The notes: generated by a model not told the origin, from the sequence alone. A stretch of 15,571 nt of DNA from Parcubacteria group bacterium (GCA_028286505.1 JAQBRK010000012.1:1-15571); one strand, 5' to 3'; shown: positions 6,397-13,233, numbered from the stretch's first letter. Numbers and translations are program-made.

Positions 6397-7167
6397 ATGG
6401 ATCCCTACCCGTTTATTCTTTCTCTCCTAGAGGATGCAGGAAAACTGCTCCTCGAATTGCGCGGCCAGTCGTTCATTACTGCCATAAAGAATAATGATCC
6501 GCGCGATATAGTGACCTCGGTCGATCTGGCCCTGAACACGTTCATGAGCGACCGCATTCGGGCGGCGTTTCCTGAAGATGAGCTGCATTCCGAAGAAAAC
6601 GTCGCTAACGCGCAGGGTAGCCGTATTTGGACCATCGATCCGATAGACGGCTCATCAAATTTTTCACGGGGTATCCCGCATTTCGCGATTTGCCTCGGCA
6701 TCTCTGTGGACGGCACACCACAGGCCGGCGGTGTTTACAATCCGATAACACGTGAGCTCTTTAGTTTTGCGAAGGGGGATGGAGCGTTTCTCAACGGCGC
6801 ACCGCTACGGGTTTCGGATGTCCAGTCCCTCGATCAGGCGTCTGTGCTATTCCATGCGGGCAGAAAACTTGAACTGCAAGAATGGGGAGGGGCAGGCTAT
6901 CGCACGCTGCTTACGCATGCAAAGAAAACCGCAAACTTCGGGTCAACGGCTCTCGATACGTGCTTTGTTGCGGCCGGCCGCGTTGAGGCGAGCGTCTATG
7001 GGACCATGTCCACGCTCGACATCGCTCCAGCAATCGGCATTCTAACTGAAGCAGGCGGGATGATGCTCGATGCATCAGGAGATCCGGTCAGATATCTCCG
7101 TGCCGCACAGATGACCTATGCGGTATGCAATCGCGAATTATTCACGGTGCTGAGGAAGGTCCTCTAG
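6397..7167 (+). CDS. Inositol monophosphatase-family phosphatase
   Basis: This 256-residue protein belongs to the lithium-sensitive, metal-dependent sugar phosphatase superfamily. Metal-binding motifs are clear: DIVTSVDLALN (37-47), HSEE with Glu66-Glu67 (64-67), IDPIDGSSNFSRGIP (80-94) with Asp81 and Asp84, and STLDIAPAIGILTEAGG (205-221) with Asp208. The Trp that usually precedes this last Asp is Leu207. Length fits the family (about 250-270). Substrates in the family include inositol-1-phosphate, histidinol phosphate and 3'-phosphoadenosine 5'-phosphate; the glycan setting suggests a sugar phosphate, but this is inference. It starts 1 nt after the epimerase stop with no Shine-Dalgarno, so it depends on the upstream transcript. 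Its stop shares the CTAG palindrome with the stop of the convergent kinase-like gene. Confidence 0.9.
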   Translation: MDPYPFILSLLEDAGKLLLELRGQSFITAIKNNDPRDIVTSVDLALNTFMSDRIRAAFPEDELHSEENVANAQGSRIWTIDPIDGSSNFSRGIPHFAICLGISVDGTPQAGGVYNPITRELFSFAKGDGAFLNGAPLRVSDVQSLDQASVLFHAGRKLELQEWGGAGYRTLLTHAKKTANFGSTALDTCFVAAGRVEASVYGTMSTLDIAPAIGILTEAGGMMLDASGDPVRYLRAAQMTYAVCNRELFTVLRKVL

Positions 7168-8222
7168 GTTTCGGCGAATTCGCGTTGGCGTCGTTTCTCC
7201 TCTTCGGAGCGGAGGGCGTTACGGGCGTGCGTGTACTTCTGTACTACCTCATCCGGAACTGGATGCTCATCAAGCACCTCTTCAAGTACTGTGGTCCAGA
7301 GTTCGATTCGCAATTCAGTGATCTTCAGATGGTTACCGGTGGTGATGGGGAGAAGCCCTGCATAGTAGGCAAGGAGATAGCCGAGTTTATATACCCGCAT
7401 GAGACGGACCGCCAGATATTCCTCAGGACGATTCTTCCGAAGGTACGTTATAAGCATGCGTTCGAGCGGTGGATTATGAGCGGTCATGTAGTTGAGGAAC
7501 CGTCCCCATCCCTCGTATTTATTCCCAAATCGCACGGATGCCAGATCGAGTGCATAAATGGCCCGGCCATGGAGTCGCATATTGTGAGGAACGAAGTCGG
7601 TATGTGTAAGATAATTGCCGTAACGCTCAATGACCACCGCATTCTCTTCAAGGAAGCGACTGCCTCGCACGAGCGCTGCATCGAGACGGGGATTGGAAGT
7701 ATACCGCCGGACACTTTCGAGAAATCCATGGAATGAATCAAGGTAGGTAACGGCGGTGTACACTTCAAACGCATTGCGAATTTCCCGCGCATGGCCGTAG
7801 GTTGTCGCATGAAATGCTTCCTGTGCCTCGAATGCCCGTAGGGCGAGGAAAAATTGCTCTTCAATAGGGCGTATGACGAAAATGCTCTCTTGGGGTATGT
7901 AGGAAGTAATCAGAAAGTATCGCCCATCTTCGCTGCCGGAGAACAGCTCCTCAGCCTGGAGAAGTTCGTCCATTGCAAAGGAAAGTCGTTTAAGAACATC
8001 GCGCGCAGTCTTCTCTTGCAATATTTCCTTGATTCCGTCGGGATGGTCGCTTGTCTTTATGACGACAGGAACTCCAGCAGCGTTCTTGCCGAGCAGTACC
8101 TGTTTTTTCACACTCAAGTGCGCTCGCTCGCCGCTAATATGCGGCTGGTCTTCAGTGATGGAATAACCGAGCGCAGTAAGCGTAGTGCGGATGCGGGCAA
8201 GCATATCGTCGTTTGCCGGCAT
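7164..8222 (-). CDS. APH-fold (aminoglycoside phosphotransferase-like) small-molecule kinase
   Basis: The 352-residue protein has the protein-kinase-like fold of APH/choline kinase enzymes. In the N-lobe VPVVIKTS (51-58) gives the ATP-binding Lys56, with a candidate partner Glu in KEILQEKTARDVL (65-77). The catalytic loop is LTHTDFVPHN (205-214): Asp209 as base and Asn214 for metal. ALDL (224-227) gives the DFG-like Asp226. The remaining C-lobe is helical, ending in a basic, glutamate-rich tail. I place the start at 8222: the in-frame ATG at 8264 would translate through the -10 box (TACAAT, 8237 to 8232), which ends 9 nt before ATG 8222. Surrounding glycan genes suggest a sugar, amino-alcohol or lipid-linked hydroxyl as substrate. 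Drug resistance is unlikely on this evidence. Confidence 0.78.
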   Translation of the reverse strand: MPANDDMLARIRTTLTALGYSITEDQPHISGERAHLSVKKQVLLGKNAAGVPVVIKTSDHPDGIKEILQEKTARDVLKRLSFAMDELLQAEELFSGSEDGRYFLITSYIPQESIFVIRPIEEQFFLALRAFEAQEAFHATTYGHAREIRNAFEVYTAVTYLDSFHGFLESVRRYTSNPRLDAALVRGSRFLEENAVVIERYGNYLTHTDFVPHNMRLHGRAIYALDLASVRFGNKYEGWGRFLNYMTAHNPPLERMLITYLRKNRPEEYLAVRLMRVYKLGYLLAYYAGLLPITTGNHLKITELRIELWTTVLEEVLDEHPVPDEVVQKYTHARNALRSEEEKRRQREFAET

Positions 8223-8264
8223 AATGGTTGGATTGTATAGTGAGTCGATAATGCGCGCAATCAT
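8223..8264. promoter_or_regulatory. Bidirectional promoter, 42-bp gap between genes at 8222(-) and 8265(+)
   Basis: ATTGTATAGT at 8232-8241 is a -10 element on both strands. On the minus strand it reads ACTATACAAT, with TACAAT ending 9 nt before ATG 8222. On the plus strand it reads TATAGT (8236-8241), and a second box GATAAT (8247-8252) lies 12 nt before ATG 8265. Neither gene has a Shine-Dalgarno. The arrangement repeats that at 3801-3835. Confidence 0.6.
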
Positions 8265-9230
8265 ATGAAGGTAGTACTCGTTACGGGAGCCGCAGGTTTC
8301 ATTGGTTCAAACGCCGCAGAAGCCCTCCTTAAGAACTACCCCAGCATTCGGGTGATCGGGCTCGATAATTTCGATCCTACCTATCCGGTTGCATTCAAGA
8401 GAAGTAATATCGGAGGACTCAAGAAAAGTGCACAGTTTAGTTTTTACGAGGCCGATATTCGCGATAGGACAGCCCTTCGTCGTATTTTTAAAAAAGAGCA
8501 GCCAGATGCCGTACTGCACTTGGCTGCGAAAGCTGATACGCGTCATGCGGTTGTCGCGCCGCAGGAATACGTCGATACGAATATTACCGGCACACTGAAC
8601 CTTCTAGAATGTGCCAAAGAATTTCAAGTAAAACGTTTTGTGTTCGCTTCCTCATCCTCGGTGTACGGCAATGATAATACCGCACCTTTCAAGGAGGATG
8701 CCGTCACGGATCACGCTATCTCGCCCTATGGAGCGAGTAAGAAAGCGGGAGAAGGACTTGCTTATACGTACCACCATAATTTTGGATTGTCGGTTGTATG
8801 CATCCGTATCTTCAATGCATATGGAGAACGCATGCGGCCGGGACTTGTGCTCTATACCTGGGTGGAGAAAATTCTTAAGGGCGAGACGATCGAGATCTCT
8901 GGAAAGGGAACACGCCGTCGCGACTATACGTATATCGGTGATCTTGTAGATGCGCTACTACGTGTGCTTACAAAAAAGAACATCGGATTTCTGGTAGTGA
9001 ATATCGGAAACGCAGGATCGGTATCGCTCACGCACATGCTTCGAACCGTTGAACGGGCTACAGGGAAGAAGGCGCGGGTCGTCTCCAGGCCCAGTCATCA
9101 CGCAAGTGTTGAGCGCACGCACGCATCTATCGCGAAAGCAAAGAGGATTCTGGACTGGAAGCCGAAGACTTCATTCCAAGACGGAGTAGAACGATTCGTT
9201 GAGTGGTATCAGAGCGAGCGCGGCAGCTAA
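8265..9230 (+). CDS. Sugar-nucleotide epimerase, UDP-glucuronate/UDP-glucose 4-epimerase-like (extended SDR)
   Basis: This 321-residue extended SDR has the usual length for sugar-nucleotide epimerases. The Rossmann motif is TGAAGFIG (7-14), with Asp34 after the second strand, DIR (64-66) and LHLAAKADTR (84-93). The catalytic set is SSSSVYG (129-135) with Tyr155-x3-Lys159 (YGASK). The substrate domain has RIFNAYGERMRPG (181-193), GKGTRRRDYTYIGDLVDALL (213-232) and VERTHASIAKAKRILDWKP (282-300), close to the UDP-glucuronate 4-epimerase and GalE-like group. It would supply an epimerised hexose or uronic acid to the nearby glycosyltransferases. It diverges from the kinase-like gene over a 42-bp promoter. 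The exact nucleotide sugar is not decided. Confidence 0.92.
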   Translation: MKVVLVTGAAGFIGSNAAEALLKNYPSIRVIGLDNFDPTYPVAFKRSNIGGLKKSAQFSFYEADIRDRTALRRIFKKEQPDAVLHLAAKADTRHAVVAPQEYVDTNITGTLNLLECAKEFQVKRFVFASSSSVYGNDNTAPFKEDAVTDHAISPYGASKKAGEGLAYTYHHNFGLSVVCIRIFNAYGERMRPGLVLYTWVEKILKGETIEISGKGTRRRDYTYIGDLVDALLRVLTKKNIGFLVVNIGNAGSVSLTHMLRTVERATGKKARVVSRPSHHASVERTHASIAKAKRILDWKPKTSFQDGVERFVEWYQSERGS

Positions 9231-9262
9231 TTGACAAATATAGCTTTATATAGTTTTATACA
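9231..9262 (+). promoter_or_regulatory. Promoter of the unknown gene at 9294
   Basis: A consensus -35, TTGACA, lies at 9231-9236, directly after the upstream stop codon. The AT-rich stretch beyond offers TTTATA (9255-9260, spacer 18) or TATACA (9257-9262, spacer 20) as -10. Transcription would start near 9268-9270, leaving a leader of about 25 nt, unlike the leaderless neighbours. Confidence 0.65.
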
Positions 9263-9278
9263 TTTGGAACCATAATCA

Positions 9279-9287
9279 GAAGGGAGA
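9279..9287 (+). promoter_or_regulatory. Shine-Dalgarno sequence of the gene at 9294
   Basis: AGAAGGGAG lies at 9279-9287, about 6 nt before ATG 9294. It fits a strong anti-Shine-Dalgarno match and fixes the start. It is the only convincing ribosome binding site I see in the window. Confidence 0.75.
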
Positions 9288-9293
9288 TTCAAA

Positions 9294-10100
9294 ATGCGTA
9301 GCGCCCGATTGGCTACCCGCACCTTTGCTACCACGTCGGACGCCGTCTCGAAACGCGTCGAAAGCGTAACCCGCCTTGCACTCCGGGCACTCCAGTGCGG
9401 CCTTGGCGTCGATGTCGCGGTTCTACGCGACTATGACTGCGGGGAGACTGCGACGGAACTCCGCCGTGTGCTCGACCCACGCATCACCGTCAGCGAGCTG
9501 GCTGGAGACCAATTCGTCGCCGTGCCGAACCAGCTACTCGAACTTCACCGCGCGCGCGGTTGCTGGAGCCTCATTGCTTCCAGCAATGCGTGGCAGTACT
9601 GCACTTCGGTCAATATCGGATACATGCTCGCCGCTCTTGAAGAAGGTGCCTACGCAACGGGACTCGCGATCGAGGAACTTCAGCAGTCCATTCTGAAGGG
9701 TGAGATCGCGAACACGTTCGCTGGCTACGATCCAGCGAAGGTACTTGCGGTCGGCGGCTTCCATTCTATCGCCGCCGATCTACCCGGGAAGTTCGAAGTC
9801 AGTGGTGTAGACGAATTCGGTCGTCCGGTCACCTATAGGCTAGCCGGCGTCGAAGAAACCGTGACGCTTGCGCTCATGGCGCTACGCTTTGGCAAAGGTA
9901 TCGCGCCCCTTATTCCGGAAGGGGGTGCACGCTACGTCGTTCCCGACGCGGAGCATGACCAGCTCCGCTACGAGCAGCATCTGGCAAAGATGGGCACAAA
10001 AGAAGTCCGCAAAGAACGGATGCTGCAAGAGACGGGCTTGTCCCGGTCTCTCATCGAGGGTGCCGTCCTTGATTCGTACCGCGTGCGCGCCCTTACCTGA
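9294..10100 (+). CDS. Protein of unknown function, separately transcribed
   Basis: I do not recognise this 268-residue protein. It has no signal peptide or membrane segment, so it should be cytoplasmic. The N-terminus (1-35) is rich in Arg, Ser, Thr and Ala. The middle (about 36-160) mixes helices and strands and holds all four Cys (35, 49, 90, 103). A region around 164-190 (PGKFEVSGVDEFGRPVTYRL) looks like a beta hairpin. The C-terminal 45 residues (about 222-266) are charged and probably helical. No Walker, Rossmann, helicase, nuclease or clear DNA-binding motif is visible. It is monocistronic, with a TTGACA promoter, a strong Shine-Dalgarno and its own terminator, features its neighbours lack. 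Many CGC, CTC, GAA and AAG codons hint at good expression. It may be an insertion into the glycan locus or a lineage-specific housekeeping protein. Confidence 0.8.
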   Translation: MRSARLATRTFATTSDAVSKRVESVTRLALRALQCGLGVDVAVLRDYDCGETATELRRVLDPRITVSELAGDQFVAVPNQLLELHRARGCWSLIASSNAWQYCTSVNIGYMLAALEEGAYATGLAIEELQQSILKGEIANTFAGYDPAKVLAVGGFHSIAADLPGKFEVSGVDEFGRPVTYRLAGVEETVTLALMALRFGKGIAPLIPEGGARYVVPDAEHDQLRYEQHLAKMGTKEVRKERMLQETGLSRSLIEGAVLDSYRVRALT

Positions 10101-10120
10101 AGCAACGCCAACCTCGTGAT

Positions 10121-10152
10121 AAAACGGCTCCGTCCACGACGGGGCCGTTTTT
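10121..10152 (+). terminator. Intrinsic terminator after the gene at 9294, probably bidirectional
   Basis: AAAACGGCTCCGT (10121-10133) pairs with ACGGGGCCGTTTT (10139-10151): 13 pairs with one T-G wobble, a CCACG loop and a run of five T ending at 10152. The 5' A-run gives a short T-tract on the minus strand, so it can also end the convergent glycosyltransferase gene, whose stop codon at 10153-10155 abuts it. Confidence 0.93.
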
Positions 10153-11292
10153 CTATTGAACAAGCGACGCAAAGAGCCGTTCCAGGGAATCCTGGTGCGC
10201 CTCCCAGGAGAATTTCTCTTCGAGCAGCCTCGTACCGCCTGCCACGACTTTTGCACGAAGCGGTTCGTCTGTCAGAAGCCGAGCAATCGCATCCGCCAAC
10301 TCTGCTACATTACCTGCTTCGACCAAGAGACCACTTTTTTCGTGATAGACCGCTTCATTGGTGCCCGGAATATTCGTCGCTACGATAGGGATCTTCGCGG
10401 CGAAACTGGTGAGTACGGTATGGGGGAGACCTTCGTAGGTCGAATTAAGCACATATACCGCAGACCCCATGCGTAGATGCCAGGTTTCTGCACGTGATAT
10501 GCGACCTAGGAATGTTACGCGGTCGGCGACCCGGAGCTTCTCCGCGAGAGCGCGGTAACGCGCCTCTTCGGGGCCGTCGCCAGCAACGACGAGCGTAATA
10601 TCTGGGAACCGTTCGGTAAGCAAGGCGACTGCCTCGATAATGCCATCGATACCTTTCCATGCCACGAGCCGTGCAGTCGTTACCAGTTGATGGATCTTCC
10701 TTACAGCTTCGAACGGTGGAGCTTCAGTTTCCTCGGCGGCGTTGTAATTCACCACCGCCTGCTCCGGGCGCACTCGGTATGCTTTTATAATAGCTTCGCG
10801 CAGATATACCGACGGGGTAGTAACGACCGTGGCGTGACGAAGGACCCATCCTTGTATCATTCCCAGGAAACGCACATAGGCTCCACCTTCAGGTGCATCC
10901 AGATATTCCTCGAGGCGTTTAGTGGTCTCTCGACGCTGCGTTGCTCGCTCCCACGCCTCATCACCGACGAACTTAAGTACAACGGGTATATGTCGCATCA
11001 AGCCAACAACTACAGCCGGTAGTCCGGCAGCAACAGCATTCTGTACATAGATGATATCTGCGTCCTTTGCAGCCCTATGCAGCACCAGAAAATATTTAAG
11101 AAGCCGTATCGGCAGGGGCCGATTCTTGCTAACGGTGAAGAAGGCAACATCAGGGATACGTTCGGACGTCGTCGCATACGTAACCACGGTTAGGTGGTGT
11201 TTCCGGTGCCATCGCTCGGCAAGTTTCTTAGTGTACGTCGCTGGACCCCCGATTTCGGGCGGCACCAGTGGGGTCGCGAGGAGAATATGCAT
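10153..11292 (-). CDS. Glycosyltransferase, GT4-like, altered E-x7-E motif
   Basis: This 379-residue GT-B enzyme begins MHILLATPLVPPEIGGPATY (1-20), the classic GT4 start with a GG acceptor loop. It has VQNAVAAGLPAVV (83-95), then the donor domain: TTARLVAWKGIDGIIEAV (205-222), ITLVVAGDGPEEARYRAL (232-249) and VTFLGRI (259-265). STYEGLPHTVLTSFAAKIPI (284-303) is the E-x7-E region; Glu287 is present but the second Glu is Thr295. ATNIPGTNEAV follows. I chose ATG 11292 because the in-frame ATG at 11331 would translate the promoter; the -10 TATACT (11309 to 11304) ends 11 nt before 11292. The gene converges on the unknown gene across a shared terminator and diverges from another glycosyltransferase. 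Donor sugar unknown. Confidence 0.9.
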   Translation of the reverse strand: MHILLATPLVPPEIGGPATYTKKLAERWHRKHHLTVVTYATTSERIPDVAFFTVSKNRPLPIRLLKYFLVLHRAAKDADIIYVQNAVAAGLPAVVVGLMRHIPVVLKFVGDEAWERATQRRETTKRLEEYLDAPEGGAYVRFLGMIQGWVLRHATVVTTPSVYLREAIIKAYRVRPEQAVVNYNAAEETEAPPFEAVRKIHQLVTTARLVAWKGIDGIIEAVALLTERFPDITLVVAGDGPEEARYRALAEKLRVADRVTFLGRISRAETWHLRMGSAVYVLNSTYEGLPHTVLTSFAAKIPIVATNIPGTNEAVYHEKSGLLVEAGNVAELADAIARLLTDEPLRAKVVAGGTRLLEEKFSWEAHQDSLERLFASLVQ

Positions 11293-11329
11293 AGGTCCGG
11301 TATAGTATATAGTACGAACCTCCAGCACC
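11293..11329. promoter_or_regulatory. Bidirectional promoter, 37-bp gap between genes at 11292(-) and 11330(+)
   Basis: TATAGTATATAGT at 11301-11313 contains two plus-strand boxes (TATAGT at 11301-11306 and 11308-11313; the second ends 16 nt before ATG 11330). On the minus strand it reads ACTATATACTATA, with TATACT 11 nt before ATG 11292. It is the third divergent gap of this form in the window. No Shine-Dalgarno is present on either side. Confidence 0.6.
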
Positions 11330-12373
11330 ATGCGCCTCCTTATTTATACCCAAATCATGGACCGTGCTGACCCCGCACTTGGATTTTTCGTACCGTGGGT
11401 AGCAGAACTAGCGAAGCGAACGGACGGAGTGGACGTCGTATGCCTGCTGAAGGGAGAGTTTGAGCTGCCGGAGGGGGTCAGAGTCCACTCTCTCGGCAAA
11501 GAACGGAGCCGGGTTTCGCACTTTGCCGCGCGGCTTCTCTACGTGATTCGTTTTTATAAGCTACTCATCCGAATCAAGGGTTATGACGCTGTGCTCATAC
11601 ACATGAACGAAGAGTATGTGCTGCTGGGAGGGCTTTTGTGGCGGTTGATGGGGAAGCGCGTATACCTTTGGAGGAATCATTACAATGGTTCGTGGAAGAC
11701 GGCAGTGGCAGTAGCGCTCGCGAATAAAGTCTTCTGCACTTCAGCCTATTCCTACACGGCCCGGTTCAAACGGGTGAAGTTCATGCCGGTAGGAGTGAAT
11801 CTAGATTCCCTCAATCCTGAAATATCGGTGACACGAGTGCCGCGCTCCATTCTTTTTCTCGCTCGAATGGATCCGTCTAAGCGTCCGGAGCTTCTGCTGG
11901 CTGCGCTGCATCTACTCAAGAAACGAGAAATCGGGTTTACTGCCACCTTCGTAGGCGGACCAACCGAAGACAGCTCCACGTATCCCGAAGAAGTAGCCAA
12001 GCTTGCCACCACGCTTGGCATCAGCGCAGACGTGAGGTTCACGGGAGCGGTTCCGAACACGGAAACATTTCGGTATTACCGCTCGCACGAGATTTTTGTA
12101 AACGCGAGCCGCAGCGGTATGCTCGACAAGACTACTTTCAAAGCAATGGCAGCTGGATCGCTTGTACTTTCTTCGAGCTTAGATCTTAAACGCGAGGTAT
12201 CAGATGAATTTTATTATGCGGATGGTAATGCGACAGCTCTTGCGAGCAAGCTTGAGCACCTTCTCTCGCTTTCCGAATCCGAAAAACAGGCGTTCGTAGA
12301 AGGATGTAAAGAAGTAGTTGATCGGAACACCCTACCTGCCCTCATGGACCGTCTCGTCGAAGAAATGCAGTAG
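11330..12373 (+). CDS. Glycosyltransferase, GT4-like (GT-B fold), divergent
   Basis: The 347-residue protein starts with a hydrophobic strand and an acceptor loop without the usual GG (MRLLIYTQIMDRADPALGFF, 1-20). The C-terminal domain is better conserved: PRSILFLARMDPSKRPELLL (171-190), ATFVGGPTED (205-214), VRFTGAVPNTETFRYYR (235-251) and FVNASRSGMLDKTTFKAMAA (256-275). The last block aligns with the E-x7-E region but has Asp266-Lys267 and Lys271 where EAMA is usual. Related CPR enzymes with a D-K signature come to mind, but I cannot verify that. It is slightly short for GT4. It shares its promoter region with the glycosyltransferase on the other strand, so the two probably act in one pathway. 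folD follows after 19 nt with its own -10. Confidence 0.82.
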   Translation: MRLLIYTQIMDRADPALGFFVPWVAELAKRTDGVDVVCLLKGEFELPEGVRVHSLGKERSRVSHFAARLLYVIRFYKLLIRIKGYDAVLIHMNEEYVLLGGLLWRLMGKRVYLWRNHYNGSWKTAVAVALANKVFCTSAYSYTARFKRVKFMPVGVNLDSLNPEISVTRVPRSILFLARMDPSKRPELLLAALHLLKKREIGFTATFVGGPTEDSSTYPEEVAKLATTLGISADVRFTGAVPNTETFRYYRSHEIFVNASRSGMLDKTTFKAMAAGSLVLSSSLDLKREVSDEFYYADGNATALASKLEHLLSLSESEKQAFVEGCKEVVDRNTLPALMDRLVEEMQ

Positions 12374-12380
12374 CTTCTGA

Positions 12381-12386
12381 TAAGAT
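12381..12386 (+). promoter_or_regulatory. -10 box for folD (leaderless)
   Basis: TAAGAT at 12381-12386, preceded by TGA as in an extended -10, ends 6 nt before ATG 12393. It begins only 7 nt after the upstream stop codon. The mRNA would begin at or beside the ATG. Confidence 0.55.
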
Positions 12387-12392
12387 GGCTCC

Positions 12393-13211
12393 ATGGTATT
12401 CGAGGGTGGACTAATAGCGCGGGAGATTACTGCTGGGATACGCGCCTCACTCGTGGGCGACGCACCTATCGTCCGCGCAATAGTCATGGCACCCTCTGCG
12501 GCTACCGAGTCCTATTTACGTATTAAAGAAGCGCGGGCACGGGAAGCAGGCATGTATCTCGAACTCATTCGTATGGAGAACGACGCCACGACCGAAGATC
12601 TTCTTGAAAAAATAGCCCTTCCGGGTGCAGATAGTATTATCGTACAGCTTCCGTTACCGGAACAGGTAGACACGAAAACAGTTCTTGATGCGATTCCGCT
12701 TTCGCTCGATGCGGATGTGCTTTCAACTGCTGCTCACGACGCTTTCGAAAAAGGAGACTCTGATGCACTCTTGCCACCGGTCGTAGCTGCCATGAAAGAG
12801 ATTCTCGAACGCTCCGGAGTGGAGGTACAAGGGAAGCGTGCGGTTGTGATTGGGCAGGGATGGTTGGTTGGAGAACCGTGTGCGGCATGGCTCGCGCAAG
12901 CGGGGGTGAGCGTGGAAACGCTGACGCGCGATTCGGGCGATCTTTCCATACTAAAAAATGCCGACATCGTCGTAAGTGGAGCGGGAAGCCCCGGGCTTAT
13001 ACGACCGGAACACCTTATGAACGGGGTGGTACTCATCGATGCCGGCACTTCGGAGTCCGGGGGAGCTATCGTCGGGGACGCAGACCCTGCCTGCGCCGAA
13101 CTCGCGAGCGTTTTTACCCCAGTTCCCGGTGGAGTCGGTCCCATAGCAGTAGCATGCCTCTTCGCGAATGCCGCCTTATTGACCAAGCGGCACGGTTTGC
13201 AGAGCCGTTAA
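12393..13211 (+). CDS. folD: FolD-like methylenetetrahydrofolate dehydrogenase/cyclohydrolase, divergent
   Basis: This 272-residue protein corresponds to bifunctional FolD, which interconverts methylene-, methenyl- and formyl-tetrahydrofolate using NADP. Present motifs: Tyr41-x3-Lys45 (SYLRIK), VQLPLP (84-89) with Gln85, VVIGQGWLVGEP (151-162) for the dinucleotide, VVSGAGSPGLI (193-203) and PVPGGVGP (243-250). Altered: the usual DVDGFH is DADVLS (106-111), and PCTP is replaced by LLPPV (126-130). The catalytic Tyr, Lys and Gln are retained, so activity is plausible, and these changes match my memory of Parcubacterial FolD. Length is about 15 residues below E. coli FolD. The gene begins a plus-strand run with secDF. 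No other folate gene is in the window. Confidence 0.87.
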   Translation: MVFEGGLIAREITAGIRASLVGDAPIVRAIVMAPSAATESYLRIKEARAREAGMYLELIRMENDATTEDLLEKIALPGADSIIVQLPLPEQVDTKTVLDAIPLSLDADVLSTAAHDAFEKGDSDALLPPVVAAMKEILERSGVEVQGKRAVVIGQGWLVGEPCAAWLAQAGVSVETLTRDSGDLSILKNADIVVSGAGSPGLIRPEHLMNGVVLIDAGTSESGGAIVGDADPACAELASVFTPVPGGVGPIAVACLFANAALLTKRHGLQSR

Positions 13212-13218
13212 AAAGCCG

Positions 13219-13224
13219 TATAGT
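13219..13224 (+). promoter_or_regulatory. -10 box for secD (near-leaderless)
   Basis: TATAGT at 13219-13224 ends 9 nt before ATG 13234 and begins 7 nt after the folD stop. There is no Shine-Dalgarno. It probably drives secD, secF and the following gene as one transcript. Confidence 0.6.
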
Positions 13225-13233
13225 AGCCTTATT

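Noticed and set aside
7125..7736. Plus-strand frame over the kinase 3' end
   Set aside because: It overlaps the end of the phosphatase and lies antisense to the kinase catalytic region; no motif.
8223..8264. ATG 8264 as start of the minus-strand kinase
   Set aside because: The 14 extra codons cover the -10 element, and the start would abut the divergent ATG 8265. ATG 8222 sits 9 nt after TACAAT.
11293..11331. ATG 11331 as start of the minus-strand glycosyltransferase
   Set aside because: The 13 extra residues encode the shared promoter. MHILLATP at 11292 is the classic start of this family.
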